Shown here: in pieces, positions 24,531 to 32,031 of the stretch
Numbering within the stretch: the stretch's first letter is position 1
Layout of the letters: each line of letters begins with the position of its first letter
Source of the DNA: Dactylosporangium sucinum
Lineage (GTDB): Bacteria; Actinomycetota; Actinomycetes; Mycobacteriales; Micromonosporaceae
Reading direction: 5' to 3'
DNA: 35,437 bases
NCBI RefSeq assembly: GCF_014647515.1
Contig: NZ_BMPI01000097.1
Span: forward strand, 1-35,437
Position numbers and translations under genes: made by a program
The notes under the pieces: model-generated
The model's input: only the letters and a program-made list of their open reading frames with translations
What the model was told of the DNA's origin: nothing
Databases searched by the model: none

Positions 24531-24584
24531 GCGCACGGAGGGGCGGAGGCGGGGCGGAGGCGGGGCGGGGCGGGCGGGTGGGGG

Positions 24585-25835
24585 TTAGGCGGGGTCGGGG
24601 AGGCGGCCCGGGGCCAGGCGGTCCTCGGGGTCGAGCGCGAGCTTCAACCGGGCCGACGCATCGTCGATCCGGCCCGGGCCGTACGTCTCGACCAGCTCGC
24701 GCAGCTCCAGCGGAGCCCGCAGCAGCGTGCAGCCACCGCCGCCCCGGGCCAGCAGCACGGTCCGGGCGGCGGTCAGCATGCCGGCGAGCCGCTCCGGGGC
24801 CACCGAGTCGGGCAGCGACGCGTGCGCCACCCCGAGGCCGACCGACCCGCGCACCGGCACCGGCGTGCCGGCCGCGTCGCGCAGCGCGTAGACGACCGCG
24901 AACAGCTCGCTGGGCCGGCCCCAGAGCTTCAGCGCGACGTCCTCGGCGGAGAACGGATAGCGCCCCCACCAGGCCGGCGGCAGCTGCTCGACCGTGGCGC
25001 CGCCGCCGAGCAGCTTGGCCGCCGCCTCGGCGCGGCTGAAGGCGGCGTCGCGGGCGCCCTCGAACAGCGCGGCCAGCTCGGCCGGGCGCCCGCCGCTGCC
25101 GCCGGGCAGGTCGGCCTCGATCGCGGCCGCCTCGAGGTGCGAGGCGAGGAGCGCCTCGGTGAGCTGCTGGACCTCGCGGGGCGTGGTCACCGGCCGGATG
25201 ACCCAGGCGCGGGCGGCGGGCATCGGCTCCAGCCGGACGGTGGCCTCGGTGATGACGCCGAGCGTCCCGTACGACCCGCAGACGTGCCGCGCCAGGTCGA
25301 AGCCGTCGACGTGGCGCTCCAGGCTGCCCTCGTCGAGCGCGACGCGCACGCCCATGACGAGGTCGCGGGGCGCGCCGAACCGGTGGCGCAGGGGGCCGGC
25401 CTCGTTGGCGGCCAGGACGCCGCCCAGGGTCGCGGCCGGCGAGCCGACGTCGAGCGCCAGGCGCTGGCCCTCGCGCAGCAGGTGGGCCCGGATCGCGCGC
25501 ATCGGGGTGCCGGCGGCGATCGTCGCGATCAGCTCGCCGGGGTCGTGGTCGAGAATGCCGGACATCCGGCCCAGGTCGAGCAGGATGTCGACGTGGGTCG
25601 GGGGCAGGCCCCAGTCGAGCTTGGTGCCCGCCCCGGTCGGCACGACGGACAGGCCTTCCGCCGCGGCGAACCGCAGCACCTCCGAAACGTCCTCGGCAGC
25701 GCCGGGCGCCGCCACCCACCCCACGGGCACGCCGTCCACGGCGTCGGCCGGGCCGGCCTCCCACACGTGGTCCGGACCGCACGCCTCCGCGAGCCCTTCG
25801 ATCACCGTCACCGCAAGCTCCGCTTCCCTGGTCAC
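24585..25835 (-). CDS. FAD-binding oxidoreductase, GlcE/FAD_binding_4 type
   Basis: About 416 residues. The N-terminal FAD domain has VVPTGAGTKLDWG, IATIAAGTPMRAI, DVGSPAATLGGVLAANEAG and HVCGSYGTLGVITEATVRL. The C-terminal part is the substrate cap with SARLKLALDPEDRLAPGRL at the end. GlcE is the FAD-like subunit of glycolate oxidase, normally beside glcD and glcF; neither is here, so glycolate as substrate is doubtful. The start is uncertain. GTG at 25835 gives the longest sensible form, but GTG at 25811 has a better ribosome site (GGAG six bases away). A perfect LexA-type box lies about 135 bp upstream. Confidence 0.9.
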   Translation of the reverse strand: MTREAELAVTVIEGLAEACGPDHVWEAGPADAVDGVPVGWVAAPGAAEDVSEVLRFAAAEGLSVVPTGAGTKLDWGLPPTHVDILLDLGRMSGILDHDPGELIATIAAGTPMRAIRAHLLREGQRLALDVGSPAATLGGVLAANEAGPLRHRFGAPRDLVMGVRVALDEGSLERHVDGFDLARHVCGSYGTLGVITEATVRLEPMPAARAWVIRPVTTPREVQQLTEALLASHLEAAAIEADLPGGSGGRPAELAALFEGARDAAFSRAEAAAKLLGGGATVEQLPPAWWGRYPFSAEDVALKLWGRPSELFAVVYALRDAAGTPVPVRGSVGLGVAHASLPDSVAPERLAGMLTAARTVLLARGGGGCTLLRAPLELRELVETYGPGRIDDASARLKLALDPEDRLAPGRLPDPA

Positions 25836-25969
25836 CAACCGCCGCCGTCGCTGGGGGGAAGATCGGTCGCCGGGAATCGCGGTAACCAGGGCATGATCCT
25901 GGCTTTCCCATTGACGCTCTCGTCACACGATCGATCGCCGGAAGCGTGCACATGGCGCGCCAACCGACA

Positions 25970-25985
25970 TCGAACATACGTTCGA
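25970..25985. promoter_or_regulatory. Perfect LexA/SOS-box-like palindrome
   Basis: TCGAACATACGTTCGA is a 16-bp palindrome that fits the Gram-positive/actinobacterial LexA consensus CGAAC-N4-GTTCG at every defined position. It lies between the end of the hydrolase gene (26001) and the start of the FAD oxidase gene (25835 or 25811), so the oxidase is the only gene it can precede. Confidence 0.6.
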
Positions 25986-26000
25986 GAGCCTACGGGCTCC

Positions 26001-26981
26001 CTACTTGAGCCGCAAGACCCGCTTGAGGAAGGCCGCCCGGTCGGCGCTCGCGGCGGCGAGCTTGTCCAGGTCGTGGCCGGCGTCGTAGTCCTTGCGCTCC
26101 TTGGTGCCGGCCACCGCGGCGGCCAGCTCGTCCTGCTCGGACTTCGGGAAGACCTCGTCCTTGGCGCCGAACTGCAGCAGCACCGAGCGCTTGCCGCCGG
26201 CCGCCACGTAGGGGCCGGCGTCGAAGCGGGCGAGGGAGTCGAGATAGGCGTGCCAATCCGGCGGTACCTGCTGCTTGACCATCCAGCGGGACATCCGGCC
26301 CGACCCGCCCGCGAGCACCACGCCGGCCAGCCGGGTCTCCAGGCCGAGCAGCACCGCGCCCTGGGCCGCGCCCCAGCTGTGGCCGACGAACGCGATCCGC
26401 GAGGGGTCGCAGTCGGACCGGCGGGCCAGCAGGTCGATCGCCCGGCGCTGGCCGACGACCGCGTCGGCGACGGTCTTGGCGTCGGCCGCCGCGTCGCCGG
26501 TCGGCTTGAGCGGCAGGCCGGTGACGCCGACCAGCGCGCCGGCCCGGGCCAGCGTCATCGCCTCGTCGAGGAGTGCGTCCCGGTTGCCGTCGCTGCCCGG
26601 CGCGAGGATCACCGCCGGATACCGGCCGGCGTCGCCCGCGGGCCCCACGACGTACGCCGGAAGATCCTCGTGACCGCGCGCGTCCGAGTAGGTGAGGTCC
26701 TCGAGGATCACGCCGTCGCCGGTGCGCTTGTCGGTGAGGGTGGCGCCCAGGCTCTGGTTCTTGTCGTAGTTGAAGAGCTTCTTCAGCTCGGCGAGCGGCA
26801 CCGCCGCGGGGACGTACCCCGAGGGGTCGAACGTCGACGCGGCCCGGCCCGAGCCGCCCGGAGATCCGGCCGGCGGGCCACCCCCCGCCCGCGGAGTCGT
26901 CGACGACCCCTCGGAGCACGCCTGGACCAGCATTGCTGCCAGCCCGGTCACCCCGATGTGCAACAGTGCACGACGCCGCAC
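26001..26981 (-). CDS. Lipoprotein alpha/beta hydrolase (BAAT/dienelactone-hydrolase-like)
   Basis: 326 residues. The N-terminus RRRALLHIGVTGLAAMLVQAC is a lipoprotein signal with Cys22, followed by a Gly/Pro/Ser linker to about residue 50. The hydrolase domain has nucleophile Ser202 in GHSWGAAQG, Asp275 in FGAKDEVFP and His303 in DAGHDL, a full triad. It would be anchored outside the membrane. GTG at 26981 has GGAGG six bases before and gives a proper signal peptide; longer upstream frames are not protein-like. Substrate unknown. It diverges from ptrB across 151 bp. Confidence 0.88.
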   Translation of the reverse strand: MRRRALLHIGVTGLAAMLVQACSEGSSTTPRAGGGPPAGSPGGSGRAASTFDPSGYVPAAVPLAELKKLFNYDKNQSLGATLTDKRTGDGVILEDLTYSDARGHEDLPAYVVGPAGDAGRYPAVILAPGSDGNRDALLDEAMTLARAGALVGVTGLPLKPTGDAAADAKTVADAVVGQRRAIDLLARRSDCDPSRIAFVGHSWGAAQGAVLLGLETRLAGVVLAGGSGRMSRWMVKQQVPPDWHAYLDSLARFDAGPYVAAGGKRSVLLQFGAKDEVFPKSEQDELAAAVAGTKERKDYDAGHDLDKLAAASADRAAFLKRVLRLK

Positions 26982-27132
26982 CGCATCCCTCCGTGGCCTC
27001 GCCCGAACTACGAGACCATGACGGTACCGGCGTCGCTCCCTCCTGATTACTAGGACCGGCGAACGACACTCATGGTTGCCGCCTCTTTCTTCGTCCTGGG
27101 GCCGCGTTGGAAAGCGGGTAACGTAAGGACGC

Positions 27133-29214
27133 GTGACGAGCGAGCAGCCGCCTACCGCGAAGCGGGTCCCGCACGAGCGGACCCACCACGGAGACACCGT
27201 GGTCGACGAGTACTTCTGGCTTCAGCAGAAGGACGATCCGGACACCGTGGCCTATCTGGAGGCCGAGAACGCGTTCACCACCGCGGCGACGGCACACCTC
27301 GAGGGGCTCCGCGAGACGCTGTTCAGCGAGATCAAGACGCGCACCAAGGAGACCGACCTCTCGGTGCCGACGCGCAAGGGCGGGTTCTGGTATTACACCC
27401 GCACCGAGGCCGGCAAGCAGTACGGCATCCACTGCCGGGTCGCCGCGGCCGACGGCCAGACGACCCCGCCCGACATCGGCGACGGCACGGCCCTGCCCGG
27501 CGAGGAGGTGCTGCTCGACGGCAACGAGCTCGCCGGCGACTCGGAGTTCTTCGCGCTCGGCACGTTCGACCTGAGCGTCGACGGCAACCTGCTGGCATAC
27601 AGCACCGACTTCTCCGGCGACGAGCGCTTCACGCTGCGGGTCAAGGACCTGCGCACCGGGGAGCTGCTGCCGGACGCCGTCGAGGACGTGTTCTACGGCT
27701 CGGCCTGGGCGGCGGACGGCTCCACGCTCTTCTACACCACCGTCGACGAGGCGTGGCGGCCGTACCGCGTGTGGCGCCACACGATCGGCACGCCGTCCGC
27801 CGACGACGTGGTGGTGCACGAGGAGCCCGACGAGCGGTTCTGGGTGGGCGTCGAGCTGACCCGCAGCGAGCGCTTCATCCTCATCGACCTCAACAGCAAG
27901 GTCACCAGCGAGGTGCTGGTGATCCCGGCCGACGCGCCGACCACGCCGCCGGTCACGATCGCGCCGCGCCGCCAGGGCGTCGAGTACTCGGTGGAGCACC
28001 ACGGGCACCGGTTCCTGATCCTGCACAACGACGGCGCCGAGGACTTCGCGCTGTCGTACACGTCGGTCGACAACCCCGGCGCCTGGACCACGCTCATCGA
28101 GCACCACCCCGGCACTCGGCTGCTGCAGGTCGACGCCTTCTCCGGCCACCTGGTCGTCTCGCTGCGCCGCGACGGCCTGACCGGGATCCGCGTCGTCCCG
28201 CTGCACGGCGCCGCGCCGTACGACATCAGCTTCCCCGAGCCGATCTACTCGGTCGGCCCGGAGGCGAACCTGGAGTACGACACCACCTCCTTCCGGCTGC
28301 ACTACGTGTCGCTGGTGACTCCCGACTCGATCTTCGACTGCAACCTGGACAGCGGCGAGCTGACGCTGCGCAAGCAGAAGCCGGTGCTGGGCGACTTCGA
28401 CCCGGCCCGCTACGAGCAGTACCGCGAGTGGGCGATCGCCGAGGACGGCACCCGCGTGCCGATCTCGATCGTGGCCGCGACGGGCACTCCCCGCGACGGC
28501 TCCGCCCCCGCCGTGCTCTACGGCTACGGCTCCTACGAGGCGTCGATGGACCCGTGGTTCTCGATCCCGCGCCTCTCCCTGCTGGACCGCGGCGTGGTCT
28601 TCGCCGTCGCCCACATCCGCGGCGGCGGCGAGATGGGCCGGCGCTGGTACGACGAGGGCAAGCTCCTGGCGAAGAAGAACACCTTCACCGACTTCGTGGC
28701 CTGCGCGGCGCACCTGGTGAAGGCCGCCTGGACGTCGTCGGACCGGCTGATCGCACGCGGCGGCTCGGCCGGCGGCCTGCTGATGGGCGCGGTGGCGAAC
28801 CTCGCGCCGTCGGATTTCGCCGGGATCGTGGCGCAGGTCCCGTTCGTGGACGCGCTGAACACCATCCTGGATCCGTCGCTGCCGCTGACGGTGACGGAGT
28901 GGGAGGAGTGGGGCAATCCGCTCGCGGACCCCGAGGTGTACGCGTACATGAAGTCGTACACGCCGTACGAGAACCTCTCCGATGGGATGTATCCGGCGAT
29001 CCTGGCGGTGACGTCGCTGAACGACACGCGGGTGCTCTTCCACGAGCCGGCGAAGTGGGTGGCCCGGCTGCGGGCCCAGTCCCCGTCGACGGACGTCCTG
29101 CTGAAGACCGAGATGGGCGCGGGGCACGGCGGGCCGAGCGGCCGCTATGACGCCTGGCGCGAGGAGGCGTTCATCACGGCCTGGATCCTGGACAAGGTCG
29201 GCAAGGCCGCCTGA
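27133..29214 (+). CDS. ptrB: Oligopeptidase B (prolyl oligopeptidase family, S9A)
   Basis: 693 residues, normal for the family. The N-terminal beta-propeller part begins after HGDTVVDEYFWLQ, a hallmark near residue 20. The C-terminal hydrolase domain has YGYGSYEASMDPWFS, HIRGGGEMGRRWYDEGK, Ser545 in RGGSAGG, Asp631 in LNDTRV and His665 in GAGHGG. Oligopeptidase B cleaves short peptides after Arg or Lys in the cytoplasm; no signal peptide is seen. GTG at 27133 has AAGGA upstream. The gene ends 11 bases before a large palindrome. Confidence 0.96.
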   Translation: MTSEQPPTAKRVPHERTHHGDTVVDEYFWLQQKDDPDTVAYLEAENAFTTAATAHLEGLRETLFSEIKTRTKETDLSVPTRKGGFWYYTRTEAGKQYGIHCRVAAADGQTTPPDIGDGTALPGEEVLLDGNELAGDSEFFALGTFDLSVDGNLLAYSTDFSGDERFTLRVKDLRTGELLPDAVEDVFYGSAWAADGSTLFYTTVDEAWRPYRVWRHTIGTPSADDVVVHEEPDERFWVGVELTRSERFILIDLNSKVTSEVLVIPADAPTTPPVTIAPRRQGVEYSVEHHGHRFLILHNDGAEDFALSYTSVDNPGAWTTLIEHHPGTRLLQVDAFSGHLVVSLRRDGLTGIRVVPLHGAAPYDISFPEPIYSVGPEANLEYDTTSFRLHYVSLVTPDSIFDCNLDSGELTLRKQKPVLGDFDPARYEQYREWAIAEDGTRVPISIVAATGTPRDGSAPAVLYGYGSYEASMDPWFSIPRLSLLDRGVVFAVAHIRGGGEMGRRWYDEGKLLAKKNTFTDFVACAAHLVKAAWTSSDRLIARGGSAGGLLMGAVANLAPSDFAGIVAQVPFVDALNTILDPSLPLTVTEWEEWGNPLADPEVYAYMKSYTPYENLSDGMYPAILAVTSLNDTRVLFHEPAKWVARLRAQSPSTDVLLKTEMGAGHGGPSGRYDAWREEAFITAWILDKVGKAA

Positions 29215-29225
29215 CCGACCACGGC

Positions 29226-29283
29226 CCATGATCGTGGGAACCGTTTGGCTGCCCCGGCGACCAGACGGTTCCCACGATCATGG
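29226..29283. repeat. 58-bp inverted repeat (ATGATC-type hairpin, copy 2)
   Basis: The 23-base arms begin CCATGATCGTGGGAACCG (29226 onward) and pair with 29261-29283 with a single G-T pair, around a 12-nt loop. Outer layout, arm length and loop size match the palindrome at 10004-10063, and both are followed by a GCCAC shortly after the right arm. It follows the ptrB stop closely and could end transcription, but has no T-run. Confidence 0.85.
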
Positions 29284-29406
29284 AGCGCGGCCACGGAGCC
29301 AGGGCGCCGGCTGCGGTCGCCCAGGAGTAGTTCGGGTCGCCGTCCCTCCGTGCGCGACATATGCGAAATGCCGGATCCAGTGGGTCGGAATTTGCGGCAT
29401 GTGGTG

Positions 29407-29613
29407 TCGTCCACAGCGCGTCGTCCCCAGCTGTGGATAACTCGGTGGACAGCTGTGGACGGACGCGGGGAACGCTGTGGACAACACCGAGCGCCAGCGA
29501 TCCACACGGCTCTGTATTGCCTGCTCAATCACGTACCGGAGGCAGCAACGGTCGATCTCGTCACCAGGTGACGGTGGCGTTGCCCACAGGCGTTACCCAC
29601 AGGCTGTGGATAA
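29407..29613. promoter_or_regulatory. Cluster of eight DnaA-box-like sites
   Basis: TTATCCACA is perfect at 29432-29440 and 29605-29613 (both on the minus strand), and TTGTCCACA, the high-GC actinobacterial form, is at 29476-29484 (minus). Near matches are TCGTCCACA 29407-29415 (+), CCGTCCACA 29454-29462 (-), CGATCCACA 29498-29506 (+), TTGCCCACA 29580-29588 (+) and TTACCCACA 29593-29601 (+). They form a group of five and a group of three separated by about 73 bp. oriC in this phylum lies between dnaA and dnaN; neither is present and no AT-rich unwinding element is evident. An accessory DnaA-binding locus is therefore more likely than an origin. Confidence 0.65.
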
Positions 29614-29616
29614 CCG

Positions 29617-30582
29617 TCAGGCGAACAGTGTCGCGGCCAGCTTCGGGTCCAGGTTGCCGCCGCTCACCACCGCCACCGTGCGGCCCGCCGGCAGCGCGTC
29701 GCGGTGGTGGAGCACCGCCGCCGTCGTCACGGCGCCGCTCGGCTCGGCGATCAGGCGGGCCTTGCGGGCCAGCGTCTTCACCGCGTCCAGGATCTCTTCC
29801 TCGGTCACCGTGATGATGGCGTCCAGGTACGCGCTCAGGTGGGCCAGCGTCAACTCCGACAGCGGCGTGCGCAGGCCGTCGGCCACCGTGCTGAGCATCC
29901 GGGCCTCGGGCAGCGTGCGGACCACGCCCGCGGCCAGGCTCTCCGCCGCGTCCGCGGCCACGGCCGGCTCCACGCCGATCACCGCGACCCGCGGGGCCAG
30001 CGACTTCACCGCCGTCGCCACGCCCGAGGACAGGCCGCCGCCGCCCACCGGGACCAGCACCACGTCGACGCTGGAGAGGTCCTCGAAGATCTCCAGGCCC
30101 ACGGTGCCCTGGCCGGCGATGATGTCGGGGTGGTCGTACGGCGGGATGAGGGTCAGGCCGCGCTCCGCGACCAGTTGCCCCGCCACGATCTCGCGCTGGG
30201 ACTGCGGCACGAGGATGACCTCGGCGCCGTAGCCGCGGGTCGCCTCGATCTTGAGCGGGGTGGAGACGTCGGGCATCACGACCGTGACCGGGATGCCGAG
30301 GGCGCGGCCGGCGTAGGCGAGCGCCTGGCCGTGGTTGCCGGAGGAGTGGGTGATCACGCCGGCGCTGCGGCGCTCCAGGTCGAGCCGGTGCAGGGCGTTT
30401 GTGGCGCCGCGGAGCTTGAACGCACCGATGGGCTGCAGGCTCTCGGGTTTGAGCCACAGGTCGTCGGCCCAGGGGCAGGGCAACAACGGGGTGCGCACCA
30501 CGAGGCCGGAGACCCGCGCGGCAGCGTCGCGGATGTCGTCCAGGCGAACGAGGTCTTGCTGGAGGGTGGTCACGCCGCCCAT
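29617..30582 (-). CDS. Threonine ammonia-lyase (threonine dehydratase), catabolic/short type
   Basis: 321 residues of the fold-type II PLP family. Lys56 in GAFKLRGA binds PLP, HSSGNHGQALAYAG contacts the phosphate, and GGGGLSSG forms the glycine loop. The enzyme turns threonine (or serine) into the 2-oxo acid and ammonia. The C-terminal ACT regulatory domain of IlvA is absent, so isoleucine feedback is not expected. A serine racemase or related dehydratase remains possible. ATG at 30582 or, with an AGG at better distance, GTG at 30573. The stop lies three bases beyond the last DnaA-like box. Confidence 0.9.
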   Translation of the reverse strand: MGGVTTLQQDLVRLDDIRDAAARVSGLVVRTPLLPCPWADDLWLKPESLQPIGAFKLRGATNALHRLDLERRSAGVITHSSGNHGQALAYAGRALGIPVTVVMPDVSTPLKIEATRGYGAEVILVPQSQREIVAGQLVAERGLTLIPPYDHPDIIAGQGTVGLEIFEDLSSVDVVLVPVGGGGLSSGVATAVKSLAPRVAVIGVEPAVAADAAESLAAGVVRTLPEARMLSTVADGLRTPLSELTLAHLSAYLDAIITVTEEEILDAVKTLARKARLIAEPSGAVTTAAVLHHRDALPAGRTVAVVSGGNLDPKLAATLFA

Positions 30583-30647
30583 CCTGACACTGCGGTCCCG
30601 AGATCACCTTGTCCGCGCGGCGCGAATGAGAGATCCATAACGTCGAA

Positions 30648-31616
30648 CTATCCGCTGCTGTAGTACCTTGCGGCGCCCGGATGCAGGGGCAACGGGTCGG
30701 TCGTCGGGGCCGACGCCCGGTCGAAGTTGCCGCCCTCGGGGTGCACCCGCGAGAGCTCGATCTGATGCTCGAAGAGCACCTTGGTGAGCTCGTAGGCAAG
30801 CTCCTCCGGCATGTCGGGCGACACCACGATGAGGTTGCCGACGACGATCGTGTCGATGTCGGTCGGGGTGCCGTAGGCGGTCGCCGGCAGCTTGGCCAGG
30901 CCGTAGACGGCGCCGTAGGTGTACGTCAGCGGCTGGAGCAGCTCGTTGAGCGGCAGGATCGAGTACTGCCCGGGCGCGCTGTTGAGCAGGTCGGCGATGC
31001 CCGGCGTGGGCAGGCCGCCGGCGAAGAAGAACGCGTCCGTCGTGCCGGCCTGCATGGACTTGGTGGTCTCCGGCAGCGACAGCCGCTCCCGGACGATCTC
31101 GGTGTCGGGGTTGATGCCGCCGGCGAAGAGCAGGCGGCCGGCCACGATGTCGATGCCGGAGCCGGCCGAGCCCGTCGAGACCCGCTTGCCGCGCAGGTCG
31201 CTGAACCTGGTGATCCGCGCGCTGTTGCGCACGACGAGGTGGATGTAGCTCTTGTAGACCCGGGCCAGCGCCACGATCTTGCGCGGACCGCCGTCGAAGG
31301 CGCCCTTGCCGGTGTACGCGTCGGCCGCCGTGTCCGCGAGGGTCAGCGCCACGTCCATGTCACCGCTCGCCACCCGCTCGATGTTCTCGCCGGAGGCGCC
31401 CGTCGCCTCGGCGCGCGCCTCATAGCCGGGGACGTGCTTGGTGATGAGGTCGGCGTAGCCGCCACCGATCGTGTAGTACACGCCGGTGGTGTTGCCGGTG
31501 GCGATGAAGATCCGGCCGCCGTGCCAGAGCCCGGCGCCCGGACGCTGCGGTACGGTCGCGCAACCGGCCAGGAGCAGGGCTCCCGCCAGTACCGCCGCGA
31601 GCACCCGTCGTGTCAT
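30648..31616 (-). CDS. TAXI-family solute-binding lipoprotein
   Basis: 322 residues. A lipoprotein signal ends in LLLAGC (Cys19). The mature part has the TAXI opening IATGNTTGVYYTIGGGYADLI and the middle KRVSTGSAGSGIDIVAGRLL typical of this binding-protein fold. TAXI proteins normally serve TRAP transporters, but no TRAP membrane subunit is encoded here. Its ATG overlaps the roadblock stop by four bases and the kinase lies just upstream, so it may sense a ligand for the kinase rather than feed a transporter (inference). The ligand is unknown; related proteins bind glutamate or other organic acids. Confidence 0.92.
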   Translation of the reverse strand: MTRRVLAAVLAGALLLAGCATVPQRPGAGLWHGGRIFIATGNTTGVYYTIGGGYADLITKHVPGYEARAEATGASGENIERVASGDMDVALTLADTAADAYTGKGAFDGGPRKIVALARVYKSYIHLVVRNSARITRFSDLRGKRVSTGSAGSGIDIVAGRLLFAGGINPDTEIVRERLSLPETTKSMQAGTTDAFFFAGGLPTPGIADLLNSAPGQYSILPLNELLQPLTYTYGAVYGLAKLPATAYGTPTDIDTIVVGNLIVVSPDMPEELAYELTKVLFEHQIELSRVHPEGGNFDRASAPTTDPLPLHPGAARYYSSG

Positions 31617-32029
31617 CGAGACAACGCGTCCCGGGGCAGCGGGTCCAGGGCGTCGGCGACGCGGTGGACGAGCATCGCGGTCTCGTAGCCCACCTGGCCG
31701 AGGTCGCAGCCGGGCGCCGCGAGCACGCCGAGCAGGGCCCGATCGCCGACGGACATCACGATCATCACGCCGCCGTCCATGTCGACGATCGTCTGGCGGA
31801 CGTGGCCCGCCTGCATGACCCGGGCCGCGCCGAAGACCAGGCTGGCGAGGCCGCTGATGACGGCCGAGAGGTGGTCGGCCTGGTCGATGGGCAGGTCGGC
31901 CGAGCTCGCGAGCCGCAGGCCGTCGCCGGACACGGTGATCGCGTGCGCGACGTCAGGCACCTGCCGGGCGAAGCTGGCCATGAGCCAGTCGAGCTGTCCG
32001 GCGCCGGAGGGTTGCTGTGGCATGGCCAT
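31613..32029 (-). CDS. Roadblock/LC7 domain protein
   Basis: 138 residues. The domain covers most of the protein: LDWLMASFARQVPDVAHAITVSGDGL, then ADHLSAVISGLASL and GGVMIVMSVGDRALLGVLA. Such proteins accompany nitrate-sensing-type kinases in actinobacterial conservons, usually with a DUF742 protein and a small GTPase; neither follows here. ATG at 32029 (MAMPQQ) follows AAGGA, two bases after the kinase stop. It probably links kinase output to a small GTPase encoded elsewhere. Confidence 0.92.
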   Translation of the reverse strand: MAMPQQPSGAGQLDWLMASFARQVPDVAHAITVSGDGLRLASSADLPIDQADHLSAVISGLASLVFGAARVMQAGHVRQTIVDMDGGVMIVMSVGDRALLGVLAAPGCDLGQVGYETAMLVHRVADALDPLPRDALSR

Positions 32030-32031
32030 AT

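Larger units (their letters stand above)
23764..24584. other. Gene-free minisatellite region between converging genes
   Basis: 821 bp lie between the convergent ends of the HAF gene and the FAD oxidase gene. Both strands carry open frames, but their translations are low-complexity Arg/Gly/Pro/Ala runs produced by repeats whose unit lengths (13, 16) are not multiples of three. The interval contains four tandem-repeat blocks and one large inverted repeat, listed separately. Confidence 0.8.
29215..29616. other. Gene-free stretch between ptrB and the threonine dehydratase gene
   Basis: 402 bp without a convincing gene between two converging genes. It contains the palindrome at 29226-29283, then about 120 bp with no recognised feature, then the DnaA-box cluster from 29407 to 29613. 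Since both genes end here, no promoter is required. Confidence 0.75.

Noticed and set aside
23868..27053. Very long plus-strand open frame (1061 codons)
   Set aside because: It crosses the minisatellites and runs antisense to the FAD oxidase and hydrolase genes, whose motifs are intact; translation is low-complexity Arg/Gly/Ala as expected from high GC.
29407..29613. Chromosomal oriC
   Set aside because: DnaA-like boxes are present, but dnaA, dnaN, recF and gyrase genes are absent and no AT-rich unwinding region is seen; kept only as an accessory cluster.
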